Shown here in pieces: positions 48,759-59,370 of a DNA stretch of 64,000 nucleotides (positions are counted from its first letter, which is position 1; each line of letters begins with the position of its first letter). The notes beneath the pieces are model-generated. The model worked only from the letters and a program-made list of their open reading frames with translations. It did not search any database and was not told where the DNA came from. The position numbers and the translations under genes are program-made. Origin of the DNA: Prorocentrum cordatum (Eukaryota > Sar > Dinophyceae > Prorocentrales > Prorocentraceae); assembly GCA_963575745.1 (NCBI GenBank), contig CAUYUJ010000847.1, positions 245,141 to 309,140 on the forward strand. Reading direction: 5' to 3'.

Positions 48759-50165
48759 ATGGATTCTGACGATTCTGATACTTGCCGTGAAGGACCCCAG
48801 AGAAGGGGCTCCAACAGCCGCAGCGGTGGAGAACATCAGCCCCGCCAACGTAACCGTCGACCCCGAGGTGGTACAGAATCTGCTCTCGCAGAACGTGGTG
48901 CTCGCCGCCGACCTCGGGAAGAACCTCCACGAGAACATCGCCGAGATCGTCCCCTGTCTGCGCCTAACGGCCTGGCTGCTGCCCCGCAATGGGCGGGCCA
49001 GCAGGGTGGCGCCTCACCCAGAGATGCACTCCAAACTCGTGACCCGTGGGCTGATGCTGGTCCATGCCGCCTCTCCTCCCAGGACGTTGCCGCCCTCGAG
49101 GTCATGCCCACCTTCGCCAGTCGAGCTGATGCCGATGCGATCCCTGCCACCCCTATTGCAGGGCCTGCCACCCCTGGAGGCGCTGCCGCGGACGCCTCTG
49201 GTGGTGCTGCTGACGCGGGTGGCGCTGACGTGGCCAGTGACTTCCAGCAGCATCTCATGCGCCTGGTCCAGCAGCGCATGGACTCTACGGTTTCCGACAT
49301 GCAACAGCTCTGCACGAACGCGATGGCTAACACCCAGAAGGCTCTCGTCCAGGAGATGGCCAACTACGTCGACCCTCTCGCGAAGAGCATCGCTGCACAG
49401 TCCAATGAGGTACATCAGATCAAAAGTCGGCAGAACGAGATGGAGCGGGACAATGCGAAGCTCCGCCAGCAGGTCGAGGAGATTCGCGCCAGCCTCTCCC
49501 TGGCGGAGCGCCAGCTCGGCGCCACGGACATGGCCAAGCTTGCTGAGTACGACCGCGAGGCTGATCCGCTCCTCTTCACGGCCAACTGCCAGAGCATGGT
49601 CACGGGCGCCGCCGTCAGAGCTGCTATTGAGGACTGGATCGTTGCTGCAAAGGTGGGCGCCGAGTTCATCGAGGTGGTGGGGGGTTCTGTCCCAGCCAGG
49701 CGCTTTTTCGTTCATGTCAAAGGAGCTGGTGGTGCGGGCACACCTCGAGCCATGGCCCTGGCCCGAGCCTTACGGCTCCCTGGTGGAGGTTGGCGGAACT
49801 TCACCGTGGCGGCCCCAGATGGCAGACGAGTCACTCTCCACGTGGGTGCTGATAAAGCCCCTCGGCAGATTCGACGCGAGATGCACACCAAGCGCCTTCT
49901 CAACATCCTCGTCCAAGACTGGTCTGACGTCGATGGCAAGCACCTCGAGTGGACCGCCATCCGTCCCAAAGGCATCCTCTGCGCCAACGCCGTCCCACTC
50001 ATTGAGGTTGTACCACAGGGCTTCCACGAGTCGTCCAAGCTCTACTGGCACCCTGAAGCTGATCGTTCACTCCGCGCGGACTACCGTCGCAACATCACGG
50101 AGCACTTCACAGAGGCCACGGCGTCGTCTTCGGAGGTCGACACCTCCACCTGGTCGTGCTCCTAG
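48759..50165 (+). CDS. LINE 2 ORF1 protein
   Basis: ATG 48759 is the first Met in this frame after the SL relicts; the frame runs 468 codons to TAG 50163-50165. The N-terminus is Ser/Asp then Arg-rich (MDSDDSDTCREGPQRRG), followed by an Ala/Gly linker. A coiled coil spans about residues 180-265 (QQHLMRLVQQRMDSTV through IKSRQNEMERDNAKLRQQ). The C-terminal part has an RNA-recognition-like layout (VGAEFIEVVGGSVPARRFFV, GRRVTLHVGADKAPRQIRRE). This fits LINE ORF1 proteins that coat element RNA. A short upstream ORF begins at 48640. ORF2 lies in the +1 frame and overlaps. Confidence 0.75.
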   Translation: MDSDDSDTCREGPQRRGSNSRSGGEHQPRQRNRRPRGGTESALAERGARRRPREEPPREHRRDRPLSAPNGLAAAPQWAGQQGGASPRDALQTRDPWADAGPCRLSSQDVAALEVMPTFASRADADAIPATPIAGPATPGGAAADASGGAADAGGADVASDFQQHLMRLVQQRMDSTVSDMQQLCTNAMANTQKALVQEMANYVDPLAKSIAAQSNEVHQIKSRQNEMERDNAKLRQQVEEIRASLSLAERQLGATDMAKLAEYDREADPLLFTANCQSMVTGAAVRAAIEDWIVAAKVGAEFIEVVGGSVPARRFFVHVKGAGGAGTPRAMALARALRLPGGGWRNFTVAAPDGRRVTLHVGADKAPRQIRREMHTKRLLNILVQDWSDVDGKHLEWTAIRPKGILCANAVPLIEVVPQGFHESSKLYWHPEADRSLRADYRRNITEHFTEATASSSEVDTSTWSCS

Positions 50166-52149
50166 CCCACGCTGGCTGCCTTGGGTCTTGTCCCCTGCCC
50201 GAGGTACTGATTCGTCAGCCAGCAAGGGGCTCTGCATTGCGTCATGGAATGCCAATGGACTCCTCTGCCACCGGGCCCACAAGCGCAAGGCCAAGCTGGA
50301 TCGTCTGGGCCAGTTGATGAAGCTTCGCAATCTGATTGTGGTGCAGGAGACGCATGGTTCGGAGATCAAGCTCAGGACTCTCCTCGCCCAGATGCCGTAC
50401 CACTACCTCCCCTTCTTCTCAGCGGGCCCGAACCCAGGCTCTGGCGGCTTGGCCTTCCTGGTTCCGTGGTTCTCAGAGGCAGAGTTGCGCTCCATCGACC
50501 CGCACTTACTACCCTCCACTTCTATGAAGACACTTGTGCCAGGGCGAGTAGCCGAGCTCTCCATCTCCAACGTGAACACTGATGAGCATGTCCGCATCCT
50601 GAACATCCACAACTATGACGTCCCGCACGGCTCCTTTGCCTCCATCAAGCGTTGCTGGATGGATGGGGCTCGCTGGGCACAAGAAGACGAAAGACACCGC
50701 ATTTTCTTAGCTATTGGCGACTTCAACATAGCTGACATTGAGCCGCTGTCCCTCGAGCAGCCCACCGCCGCTGGTTTGCCCCAGGCCCCTGGCGCTCTCC
50801 CCAGATCGCCACCGCGTGCTGCCTCGGCGTCCTCCAGCGGCTCCTCGTCCTCCACGACCTCGTCTGCTGCCTCGAGGGATAGGACAAGAAGAGCGGGTAA
50901 CAGCCGCTCGGTTTGGCATCGGGGGAACCAAGGTCAGGGTTTCTGGAGAGCTCTATTCCAGCAGTCCCTGGCAGAGATTACCTGTGAGCTCCCCACCCAC
51001 TTCTCCAAGCAGCACCAGACGTGCTCCTTCATTGACCGCGCCTTTGTCTCGCTGAAATCGCACTCCATCCTGAGCACTGCGGTCTCCTTTGAGATATGGC
51101 AGGAGGCTGCGAAGCTTGCTGACTGGGGCCTCAGCGACCACGCCATCATCCAGCTGAAGATCTGGACTCGTGCCCAGACCCCAGTGAATGCGCAGCCCAT
51201 CCCGCCGAACATCTTCAACACGGACCGCTTCAAGAAGCACGTGAAGGCCCTCCTGGACGTGGCTGAGCTGGACTCCCTGGAGATTGGTTCTCGATGGCAG
51301 CTGGTCAAAGAAGTCATGACCGAGGCGGCGCGCCTGACCAGGAACGAGATTCAGGCCTTGCCCCTGGGTGACGGGAGCGAGGATGCGACTGATGGCCGTC
51401 GCCTCACGGCACGAGCCATCGCGAGAGCGATATGGCGTCAGGATGTGCAGCTGGCGCTCCGCCTCGTGCGCTCGACGGAGATGGGCGCGAAGCACCTCGC
51501 TATCAGTCCCTCCGATGTGGTCTCCCTGCAGGCGGCGGAGGACTTTGAGAGGGATTGCAGGCTCCTCCACCTCGCTTGGCATGAGCGTCAACGTGCTGCA
51601 GCTGCTGCTCGGCTCCGCGAGGAGTCCCGCCTACGACCTGGTGCTGAAGGACCTGATAAGTGGCAACTCTTGAAGCTCCAGCGGGCTGCACAGAGAAGGG
51701 CCATGCTCTGGGCACCCTTCCGCCGTCGTCTGGTCCTTGCGGGAGTCCGTCTCGACTCCAGTGGCCATGGGGCGTCGATCGAGAGGGATCCCTCTAGGGT
51801 CGTCGACGCGCTGCGGGACCACTGGAAGCCGCACTTCACGGACAAGCCTGTTGACGCTGAGGCGATCGACCGCTACCTGGACCAGCACCTCCCGCCCTTC
51901 GAGGCTCCCATCATGCACGTCCCCTCCATCGAGGCGCTCCGTGCGGTCCTCCGGCGCGCGAGACCGACCGCCCCAGGCCCAGACCGCCTCATGGCGAAAG
52001 CCTGGATGGCGGACGAGAGGCTTTCTGAGGTGCTCTACTCCATGATGCTGAGGCTCTTCGCAGGCGGCGGTGCCCCCCTCGGCTTCAACTACGCGGACAT
52101 GGCCTTCGCTCCCAGGGCTCTGAGATGTCTGATTCATACGACGTGGTGA
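50166..52149 (+). CDS. LINE 2 ORF2, endonuclease and RT N-terminal half
   Basis: The frame is open well upstream, overlapping ORF1; its first domain starts at about 50230 with no ATG near, so expression by frameshift or reinitiation from ORF1 is likely. Endonuclease motifs are complete: SWNANG (50242), QETHG (50344), IGDFN (about 50713) and SDH (51133). A Ser/Ala-rich insertion (about 50740-50890) sits after GDFN. A long helical linker precedes RT, which begins at PTAPGPDRLMAKAW (about 51960) and LGFNYADMAFAP. At about 52115 sense passes to the 52125-54095 frame, so this part ends in a spurious tail and TGA 52147-52149. Confidence 0.9.
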
Positions 52150-54095
52150 GGGGGCCCAACCAGCTCCGCCCCCTGAGCCTTAAGAACTCCGATGCGAAGG
52201 CGGTGGCGGCGGCGGTGAACTTGCAGCTCGGACGTCTGACTGCCGCCCGTGCCCACCCTGTGCAGCAGGGCTTTATCAGAGGCCGCAATTTTCTCGGCCA
52301 CATTGTCCGCCAGGACGCGATCGCTCGAGCTGCGGGGCACCACCCTGGCCTCTCCCCTGCTTTCCTCTCGTTTGACCTTCGGGCTGCCTTCCCCTCCCTG
52401 TCCCAGACGTTCCTCCGCCGCGTGCTCGAGCGACACCGCATCCCGACGGGGTTTCTGAATGTAATCTCGGCCTTGTATTCAGGGGCTCTCGCCCACGCCC
52501 GATGTGGCGCCGCCAGGATGGTGCTCTTTATGGTCTCCTCAGGAGTGGCCCAAGGCTGTCCCTTGTCTGGCACCATTTGGGCCCTCTGCATGGACCCCTT
52601 CTTGCGTCACCTCGAGGCCCAGGTTTCCAGTCCTTCAGCCAGAGCGATGTGCCCAAGCCCGTTCAGATGGTGCCCAGGTTTATACCCAGAGTGTGGAGCG
52701 ACGGCGGATGACGTGGGTATTTCCCTCCCCTCGATTTCGATCCTTCCCGACCTCCTCCCACCATTCGAAGCCGCCCGCACTCTGGCCAACCTCGTCCTCC
52801 AGCCCGAAAAATGCTTCGCTGTCCCCCTGGCTGAGGAGTGCACACCAATGGTCCAAGATAGATTTGAGCATCTCATAGCGAGCCTGGTCCCAGAGTGGGC
52901 TGGCTTTCACGCGCGCGGTCGCACTACTTTTCTGGGCATAGAGTTTGGACCCGCAGCCACTATAGACCATCAGTGGGCTGCCCCGATCAGGAAATGGCGC
53001 TCGCGGACGGCTGAGACGGCCCTCTCCCGAGCGCCTGCGGAGTCTAGCTGCAGGCTTTACAACTCATGCATTCTCCCAGTCCTCAGCTATGTCTGTCAGC
53101 TCTTCCCCCTTCCCTCGTCCCTCCTTCGGGCTGAGCGCCACGTCCTCCACCGTCTCCTCCGTCTCCCACCCAACTCCTTCGGCCTCAAAGAGCTGCTAGG
53201 CATCAGTGCCTGGCTCCCATCGGCAGTCCCGCGGTCTGCCCGTGTCCTCGCCGCCTCATCGGCCTGGCGGACGGCCACCCTCACTCTTCCTCGGGACGGG
53301 CCTAGGGGGTGGGCGGAACCTCTCCTGCTCCTCCGCTCTCACGGGCAGATGTTTGGCCCCCTGAGCGCCATGGCAGCAGGTCGCGTCTCGCCCGCCTGTT
53401 GGGCCCGATCTGTCTCGATTGCCGAATTCCTAGAGTCCTCTCTCAGCCACGCTCCTGGTGTGGAGGCGGGACAGCGGCTTGCAGCGACGACAGCTGCGGC
53501 AGGTGAGATTGAGGCGGCAGCGTCTGAGGAGCGCCGCCCACGTCCACAGAGAGTGCTCTCCCGTATCCTCTGCTCGTCCCTCTTCCCTGACGTCTTTCCC
53601 TCCCTTCTCCGCCGCCGCCTCCTGTCCTGGCTTCCACCCGAGGCCGTGCCCTCTGTTCCTGAGCTGGAGAATCGATGGTGTGCCCTCCGTGTTCTTCTTG
53701 CCCGCACCCCTCCCTCCTGGGCCTGGGCCCATATCAAAACCCTGGCAGGGGCGTGGACCACGTCCGCCCGACTTCCCAGTGCTCCAGCCTGCTCCTGTCT
53801 TTTCGGCTGCTCAGACCCTGACGCCTTCCCCCACTACCTCGTGTGCCCTCGACTGCTTCACCTGCTCGCCCTCCCTCGCGGGTTTCTCCCCGTCTCTCCA
53901 CTCACGCGTCTGGGTCTTGGAGCGGAGCCTGACACAGAGGTCGAGTACCCCCGTCTCAGGTGCCACCATACTGTAGTGCTCAGCTTCCACATCTATCATA
54001 AATTGAAAGCTGACACTTCTCTTCGGCGCCGAGAGCCGGTGCCGTCATACCATTGCGAAATTCGAGCCGCCGCACTTGCAGCAATGCGTGCATAG
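52125..54095 (+). CDS. LINE 2 ORF2, RT core and C-terminal finger
   Basis: Continues RT after the frame change: YDVVRGPNQLRPLSLKNSD, QQGFIRGRNFLGHI (about 52264), SFDLRAAFPS with the catalytic Asp (about 52366), SGVAQGCPLSG (about 52540), TADD at 52701-52712 in place of the usual YADD, then the thumb-like region. The C-terminus has a Cys/His cluster, CSCLFGCSDPDAFPHYLVCP (about 53790), typical of many LINE ORF2 ends. It stops at TAG 54093-54095. One single-base change near 52115 would separate a working ORF2 from this one. RT copies element RNA at the nicked target. Confidence 0.9.
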   Translation: MSDSYDVVRGPNQLRPLSLKNSDAKAVAAAVNLQLGRLTAARAHPVQQGFIRGRNFLGHIVRQDAIARAAGHHPGLSPAFLSFDLRAAFPSLSQTFLRRVLERHRIPTGFLNVISALYSGALAHARCGAARMVLFMVSSGVAQGCPLSGTIWALCMDPFLRHLEAQVSSPSARAMCPSPFRWCPGLYPECGATADDVGISLPSISILPDLLPPFEAARTLANLVLQPEKCFAVPLAEECTPMVQDRFEHLIASLVPEWAGFHARGRTTFLGIEFGPAATIDHQWAAPIRKWRSRTAETALSRAPAESSCRLYNSCILPVLSYVCQLFPLPSSLLRAERHVLHRLLRLPPNSFGLKELLGISAWLPSAVPRSARVLAASSAWRTATLTLPRDGPRGWAEPLLLLRSHGQMFGPLSAMAAGRVSPACWARSVSIAEFLESSLSHAPGVEAGQRLAATTAAAGEIEAAASEERRPRPQRVLSRILCSSLFPDVFPSLLRRRLLSWLPPEAVPSVPELENRWCALRVLLARTPPSWAWAHIKTLAGAWTTSARLPSAPACSCLFGCSDPDAFPHYLVCPRLLHLLALPRGFLPVSPLTRLGLGAEPDTEVEYPRLRCHHTVVLSFHIYHKLKADTSLRRREPVPSYHCEIRAAALAAMRA

Positions 54096-54123
54096 GTCAC
54101 CACGAACCGCCTCAGGTTACGTG

Positions 54124-54822
54124 CGCTCCTCCTCCTCCTCCTCCTCCTCCTCCTCCTCCTCCTCCCTCTCCTCCCCCTCCCCGTCCTCCTCCTCCGCCTC
54201 CTCCTCCTCCTCCTCCTTCTCCTCCTCCTCCTCCTCCTCCTCCTCATCCTCATCCTTATCCTCATCCTCATCTTCTCCTCATCCTCCTCCTTCAGAGTAA
54301 TCCTCTCCTCTCTCCTCCTCCTCCTCCTCCTCATTTCCTCCTCTCTCCTCCCCCTCCCCCTCTTCACCTCCTCCTCCTCCTCCTCCTCCTACCTCCTCCT
54401 CCTCCTCCTCCCCTCCTCCCCCTCCTCCTCCTCCTCCTCCTCCTCCTCTCCCTCCTCCTCCCCCCTCCTCCTCCTCCTCCTCTCCTCCCCTCCCCGTTCC
54501 TCCTCCTCCAGCCTCCCTCCTCCTCCTCCTGCCTTCTCCTCCCTCCTCCTCCTCCTCCTCCTCATCCTCATCCTTATCCTCATCCTCATCTTCATCCTCA
54601 TCCTCCTCCTTCAGAGTATCCTCTTTCCTCCTCCTCCTCCGCCTCCTCCTCCTCCTCCTCCTCCTCCTCCTCCAGATTTCCCTCCTCCTCCCCCTCCTCC
54701 TCCTCCTCCTCCTCCTTCCTCCCTCCTCCTTCCTCCCTCCTCCCCTCCTCCTCCTCCTCCTCCTCCTCCTCCTCCTCCTCCTCCTCCTCCTCCTCCTCCT
54801 CCTCCTCCTCCTCCTCCCCCTC
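54124..54822 (+). repeat. (CTC)n tract, 3' flank of LINE 2
   Basis: About 700 bp of CTC with ATC and TTC interruptions begins ~30 bases after the ORF2 stop. A ~280-bp segment is roughly duplicated: CATCCTCATCCTTATCCTCA followed by TTCAGAGTA occurs near 54245 and 54560. Confidence 0.95.
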
Positions 54823-55895
54823 CTCTGCGCGGCCCCGGGGGAAACCGTACAAGGGCTGCTCCGAGCCGCTCTCGGGGTGCCTGCGCCTCGCCACCGCCGC
54901 ACTCTTTGCTCCGAGAGCCTTCTCAGCAGCGCCCCCCGGGAGAAGGGTTTCTTGGGTCATGATGCTCCGCCTTACTTTCAGTCTGGGGAGCAGCGGCATC
55001 GGTGCCCTCTGGTTTCCCCAGCGTGGGCCTCGAGTGCCCCCACATCCCCTCGCTGTGAAGGAGGAGGGGGAGGACGAGGTGGAGGAGGAGGAGGAGGAGA
55101 AGGAGGAGGAGGAGGAGGAATGGAGGAAAACCCCCACGAAGCGAACCCCCACTGCGCGAGGTCTTGGACCATTCGGGCCTTCGGGGGGAGCCCACCAGGC
55201 CTTGGGAGGCGCCAGGGGTCGTGTGCGGCCGCCGTTCGTGGAGGAAGGGGGAGAGAGGGGGGGAAGGAGCCCAGTCCAGCCCAGTCCGCTCCTGGTAATC
55301 CGCGTGTCCGAGAGTGCTGCTGTTCTGGACTTCTGAGCGTCGCGTGCGCGACAGTCCACTCTCGAGGAAGCCGCGTCTGGGCCGACGTGTCCTCTGGAGC
55401 ACCCCTCGCGCTGCCCCATGCAGGGCAACCGCCGGCCTGGCGCGCAACCCTGACGGATAACCTTTGGTGACCAGCACGTCATGCTGAGCCGTCGCCCCCC
55501 CCCAAACCGCCTCCTCCCCCCTCCCCGTCCCACAGTTGTCGGGCGAGGGAGGAGGAGGAGGATCTGAAACCGGAGCCAGCGATTCTGAGAGAGCTGAGAA
55601 ACACAGAACGTCGTGTTGTGGATCGTTGCGCCCGCATTCGCATAAGAAGCCGAAAACAGAGGTCGAGGGCGTGTGGAATTCATTGAAAACAATCGGCGGT
55701 CAACTAGAGTGCTGTGAATGGTTGGGGGACAGGGTTTGCGCGGGCATCGGCAGCGGGGGCGTGACTTGCACAGCAGGCGCAAGAGGTTCGCGCTTTTCGA
55801 GCGTTCCCGCGTCGATGGCTGGCGGCAAGGACATCATGTTCGGGGCCATCGCCGCCCCAATTTCTCTGCATCCCTCAAAAATTCTGGGTCTTTGG
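54823..55895. other. GC-rich spacer
   Basis: No gene recognised on either strand; a short GGA run lies at about 55055-55120. Frames here are low complexity or lack any domain. Confidence 0.45.
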
Positions 55896-56515
55896 ATTAC
55901 AGGTACCCCACGGACTACAGGCACCACCCCCCCGAACTGCAAATACCCCTCTCCCCGGACTACAGGTATCCCCCCCCTGGCCTACAGGTACCCCCCCAGA
56001 CTAGAGGTACGCCCCCAGGACTACATCCACGCGTGCGTTGACGCGTGAACACGCGTTCCCCCCCAGACTGCAGGTACCCCCTCCAGACTACAGGTACCCT
56101 TCCCCCCAACTAAAGGTACCCCACCCCGGACTATTGATACCCACCCCTCTGCTGCGGCGCGTAGTTGGCACCCTTCCCCCCTCTGCCCCTCTTCCTCCTC
56201 CTCCTCCTCCTCCTCCTCCTCCTCCTCCTCCTCCTCCTCCTCTTGATTGCATAATGTTGTGTTGAATGTATTGGCATGGCCGTTTGGGCCACCTTGTAGG
56301 GGTATCACACAACTTATTTGCAGCCGCGGGGCCGATACAATTCCAAGGGAATCCGTATCATTGGCATTCTCTACTCCCGCCCGATCTGTCTGATGCTGGA
56401 CGAGCATCGTGTGGTTCGGTTATGCGAATGAACGCCGAAAAAAAGGTACCCACCCCCGGACTACAGATACCCCTCCCCTGGACTAGAGGTACCCTCCCCG
56501 GACTGGTACCCCCAT
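55896..56515 (+). repeat. GGACTACAGGTACCC minisatellite
   Basis: Variants of GGACTACAGGTACCCCCCC recur about every 18-30 bp at 55896-56145 and again at 56440-56515. Between them lie a (CTC)n run (about 56186-56243) and ~190 bp of unique sequence. Many units hold the KpnI palindrome GGTACC. Confidence 0.8.
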
Positions 56516-56633
56516 ATTTATCACGGGACACAGAGTTCAGAGAATCTCGGAACCCGAAATCGGGGCGCGCAACGTTTCGGCGGCTGCGTGTTTGTCATAT
56601 AGTTGCGACCAGCTATGGAAACGCTTATTGTTT

Positions 56634-56800
56634 CTACAGTCGGCCAGTATCGTAAGGATGCGCGATAAGGATGCAAGGGCCTTCCTTGGACGCCCATTTC
56701 GAGGCTTTTCGAGCGGAGCGCGGCCAACGAAAGTGGCCAAGGATGGACCGAGGAGGCAAGGAGGCATGGGTACCCTTGGGAAGGTTTCCCATCCTTACTA
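56634..56800 (+). repeat. Dispersed repeat family C, forward copy
   Basis: ACAGTCGGCCAGTATCGTAA, GCGATAAGGATGC, TGGACGCCCATTTCGAGG, GAGCGGAGCGCGGCCAACGA and GGGTACCCTTGGGA match the reverse complement of 33063-33235. The end at GGGTACCC, itself a palindrome, is shared by both copies. Confidence 0.85.
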
Positions 56801-57187
56801 CGCGGGGTGACACTAATGCCTCAGGCGCTGCTGATGTTCCGTAAGGCTTCACGGAAGTTTGGACGCGAAAATGTGGCACGCCCCAGCTCCCGGCCGTGGG
56901 CGCCGCAGAACTCGGACCTCAGATTCCTTTGGCATCGCCCGGGCGTGTGCATGTCTTCCTCGGCGAGGACCATCGAGGAGCATCGCGGACCAGTTCGCGA
57001 AAAAATGAACGCACGAGGAGGCCGGAAAAGAGGCACAGGGAAGGGAAGCCCGAGCGGTGGCAAGCTCTCTGGCGTCCGAGTTGCAGCCGGGAGGCGAGCG
57101 AGTGGCTGGCGCCACGCCCAGTGGCCTTCGGAGTTGCGACCTCGGTTCCCGAGGCCCGCGGGGCCCTCGGGCCATGTCTCGGGTAAT
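56801..57187. other. Spacer
   Basis: No gene recognised; composition is GC-rich without repeats of note. Confidence 0.45.
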
Positions 57188-57368
57188 GAGCAATGCCATA
57201 AACATCAAAACTCGGAGCTCCGCGCGGATTTTTCGGAACGACGCTGGACCCCCCTCCCTGGCGCGCGGAGCGCGCCAGGGGCGGCGCCGGAGGCGCTGCC
57301 ACAGGGGTCCAGCGCCGATGCGAGAAATCCGTGCGGACCTCCGAGTTGTTACGTTTACATCATTGCTC
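57188..57368. mobile_element. 181-bp fold-back element (near-perfect palindrome)
   Basis: GAGCAATG at 57188 pairs with CATTGCTC at 57361-57368. Inside, AACTCGGAGCTCCGCGCGG pairs with CCGTGCGGACCTCCGAGTT with two mismatches, CGCTGGACCCC pairs perfectly with GGGGTCCAGCG, and near the centre CCTGGCGCG pairs with CGCGCCAGG around CGGAG. Most of the element folds into one hairpin. It resembles a fold-back MITE; target duplications are not clear. Confidence 0.75.
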
Positions 57369-57587
57369 CCCTAATGTCGTGGGGCTGCCGACACCCTGAG
57401 GCGCACAGGCGGCCACAACTGGCCAGTTGTGTGGCGAGGTTTCGTCTCCGCCACGGCGCATATATCCTGCTTCGTGAAGCCGCTGGCGCCTGGGTCGTGG
57501 CAGGCCTCTTCGGCGGCGCCCTCTTCTGAGCGTCAAAATCAAGCACAAGCTTGCTCCCAGTGGAATACTGTACTGGTTTGGGGTTCG

Positions 57588-57780
57588 TCTTCGAGGAGGA
57601 GGAGGAGGAGGAGGCGGAGGAACAGGAGGGGAGGGAGGAGGAGAAGGAGGAGCAGCAACGGCAAGCGGAGGAACGTGAAAGGCAGGAAAAGCAGGAGGAG
57701 GAGACAGAAGAGGACGGAGGAGGAGGGAGAGGAAGAGAGGGAGAATGAGGACGGCGACGACGACGACGACGACGGCGACC

Positions 57781-57829
<49 letters not shown>

Positions 57830-58265
57830 CCGCGACCACGACCACGACCACGACCACCACCGCGACCACGATCACGATCACGATCACGACTACGACCATG
57901 AGAAGGAGACCGAGGAGAAACAGGGCGTTGGAGGGGAAGCGTTGGGAGGAGAGGGAGGGGGAGCGGGAGCAGCACCAGGAGGAGGGCGAGGCAGGAGCAG
58001 GAGGAGGAGGCGGAGGAGGAGGAGGAGGACGAGGACGAGGACGAGGACGAGGAGGAGGACAAGGAGGAGGAGGACGAGGACGAGGACGAGGAGGAGGACG
58101 AGGAGGCGGACGAGGACGAGGAGGAGGATGAGGAGGAGGAGGAGGAGGAGGACGAGGAGGAGGAGGAGGAGGAGGAGGAGGACGAGGAGGAGGAGGAGGA
58201 GGAGGAGGAGGAGGAGGAGGAGAAGGAGGCGGAGGAGGAGGAGGAGGGCGAGTCCAGAGGAGAGC
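57588..58265 (+). repeat. GGA and GAC microsatellites
   Basis: GGA-rich tract (57590-57745), GAC/ACG-rich tract (57750-57900), then GGA/GAC mixture (about 57960-58262). Asp/Arg/Glu frames are artefacts. Confidence 0.95.
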
Positions 58266-58437
58266 AGGCGGAGGCGACGGGGCGATGCGCCGCGGGCAGA
58301 TCGCACCCCGGAGGCGGCGGGGGAGCACCCGACGCGGGCCGTGGCCGCCTCGCCCCTCGCGCGCGCTGCGGCAGCCGCTCTGGCGCTCGAGCCGTGCCGG
58401 GGCCGCGGGGAGCCGTGCTGGGCGGCGGCCTCGCCCT

Positions 58438-58735
58438 CGGGCGCCCCCCCCCCTCGGCGCCCCCGCCACTCGGCGTTCCCCCTCGCCCCCTCGGCGCCCC
58501 CCTCGCCCCCTCGGCGCCCCCCTCGGCGCCCCCCTCGCCCCCTCGGCGCCCCCCTCGGCGCCCCCGCCCCCTCGGCGCCCCCCTCGACCTAGCCTCCGTC
58601 CCCTCGCCCTGGCCGCCCCCCCCCCCCCCCGACGTCCTGGCGTCCCCCCCTCGCCCAGGCACCTCCCCCCCTGGCATCTCCCCCCCCTACCCTGGCCTGC
58701 CCCCCCTTCGGCGCCCCCCCCCCTCCCCAGAGGTT
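58438..58735 (+). repeat. CCCCTCGGCGCC minisatellite and C-runs
   Basis: CCCCTCGGCGCC and its CCCTCGCCCC variant repeat at 58440-58590, followed by sequence with C-runs of 7-16 bases. Confidence 0.85.
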
Positions 58736-59262
58736 CGAGGTGTTCGGACCTCCCCAGGTCTCCGCCTATGTGTCGCCGCGCCGTTAGTTCCGACGCGCGG
58801 CCTTGCGTCTTGGTGAGGGCGCCGCGGGCACCAGGGCGAACTGGGCGAACTCCGCCTCGGGCGCGGTGGGTTTGCTGGTTTCGCCGTGGGGGTTGCCGCG
58901 GTGCTGGCCTCGTCTATCTGGGGCGCGGGACGCAGGGCTCGCCGTGCGTCTGCCGTGGTGTCGGCGGCGTCCACTTGGGCACGTCGAGAACAAACGGCGC
59001 GGCAACAGGTGGTTTGCTCCAATCTGGGCGTGCCTCCTTGGCTGTGGCCTCCAGGGGCCGGTCTCTGGCCCTGGGGAAAAGGGTCGGGCCTCCCGCTGGT
59101 GCGTGGATGAGGGAAAACAGATGTCCGGCTGTTGACCGTGTTCGGTCTCTGGGTGCCCTCGCCGAGCCTCGGACCCGAAGAAACGCCTCGGGATGAAAAT
59201 TCGGTCCCTGGGGAAGCGAGTCCACGCTTTAAAGGAGAAAAGCAAAAAACAGCAAAACAAAA
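58736..59262. other. Spacer
   Basis: No gene or RNA recognised. Both strands are open over ~400 bp with unremarkable Arg/Gly/Pro-rich translations. It ends in an A-rich stretch (59229-59277). Confidence 0.4.
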
Positions 59263-59277
59263 CAAACAACAAAACAC

Positions 59278-59370
59278 ATTAGCCTGGCGAAGGACCCAAC
59301 CATATGCAGTTGTTCGTACGGCAATTGTGAATGTCTTCTTCGGTGGCGCTCCCTATGGGGCCACGAGACG
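59278..59370 (+). repeat. Satellite leader, copy 1
   Basis: ATTAGCCTGGCGAAGGACCC, AACCATATGCAGTTG, GGCAATTGTGAAT, TCTTCTTCGGTGGCGCTCCC and TATGGGGCCACGA form a block found only at the start of each satellite array (also 60551 and 63379). Confidence 0.85.

Larger units (their letters stand above)
48552..54125 (+). mobile_element. LINE 2, near-complete non-LTR retrotransposon
   Basis: 5.57 kb from the stacked SL to the (CTC)n tract. It carries ORF1 (48759-50165) and an ORF2 of endonuclease plus RT with a C-terminal Cys/His finger, broken once near 52115. No RNase H and no poly(A); the 3' UTR is ~30 bp and runs straight into (CTC)n. (CTC)n also abuts the 5' end. All endonuclease and RT catalytic motifs are present, so the copy is recent. 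Confidence 0.9.

Noticed and set aside
57345-58677. Long Ser/Pro/Arg reverse-strand frames
   Set aside because: They are GGA/GAC microsatellite translations.
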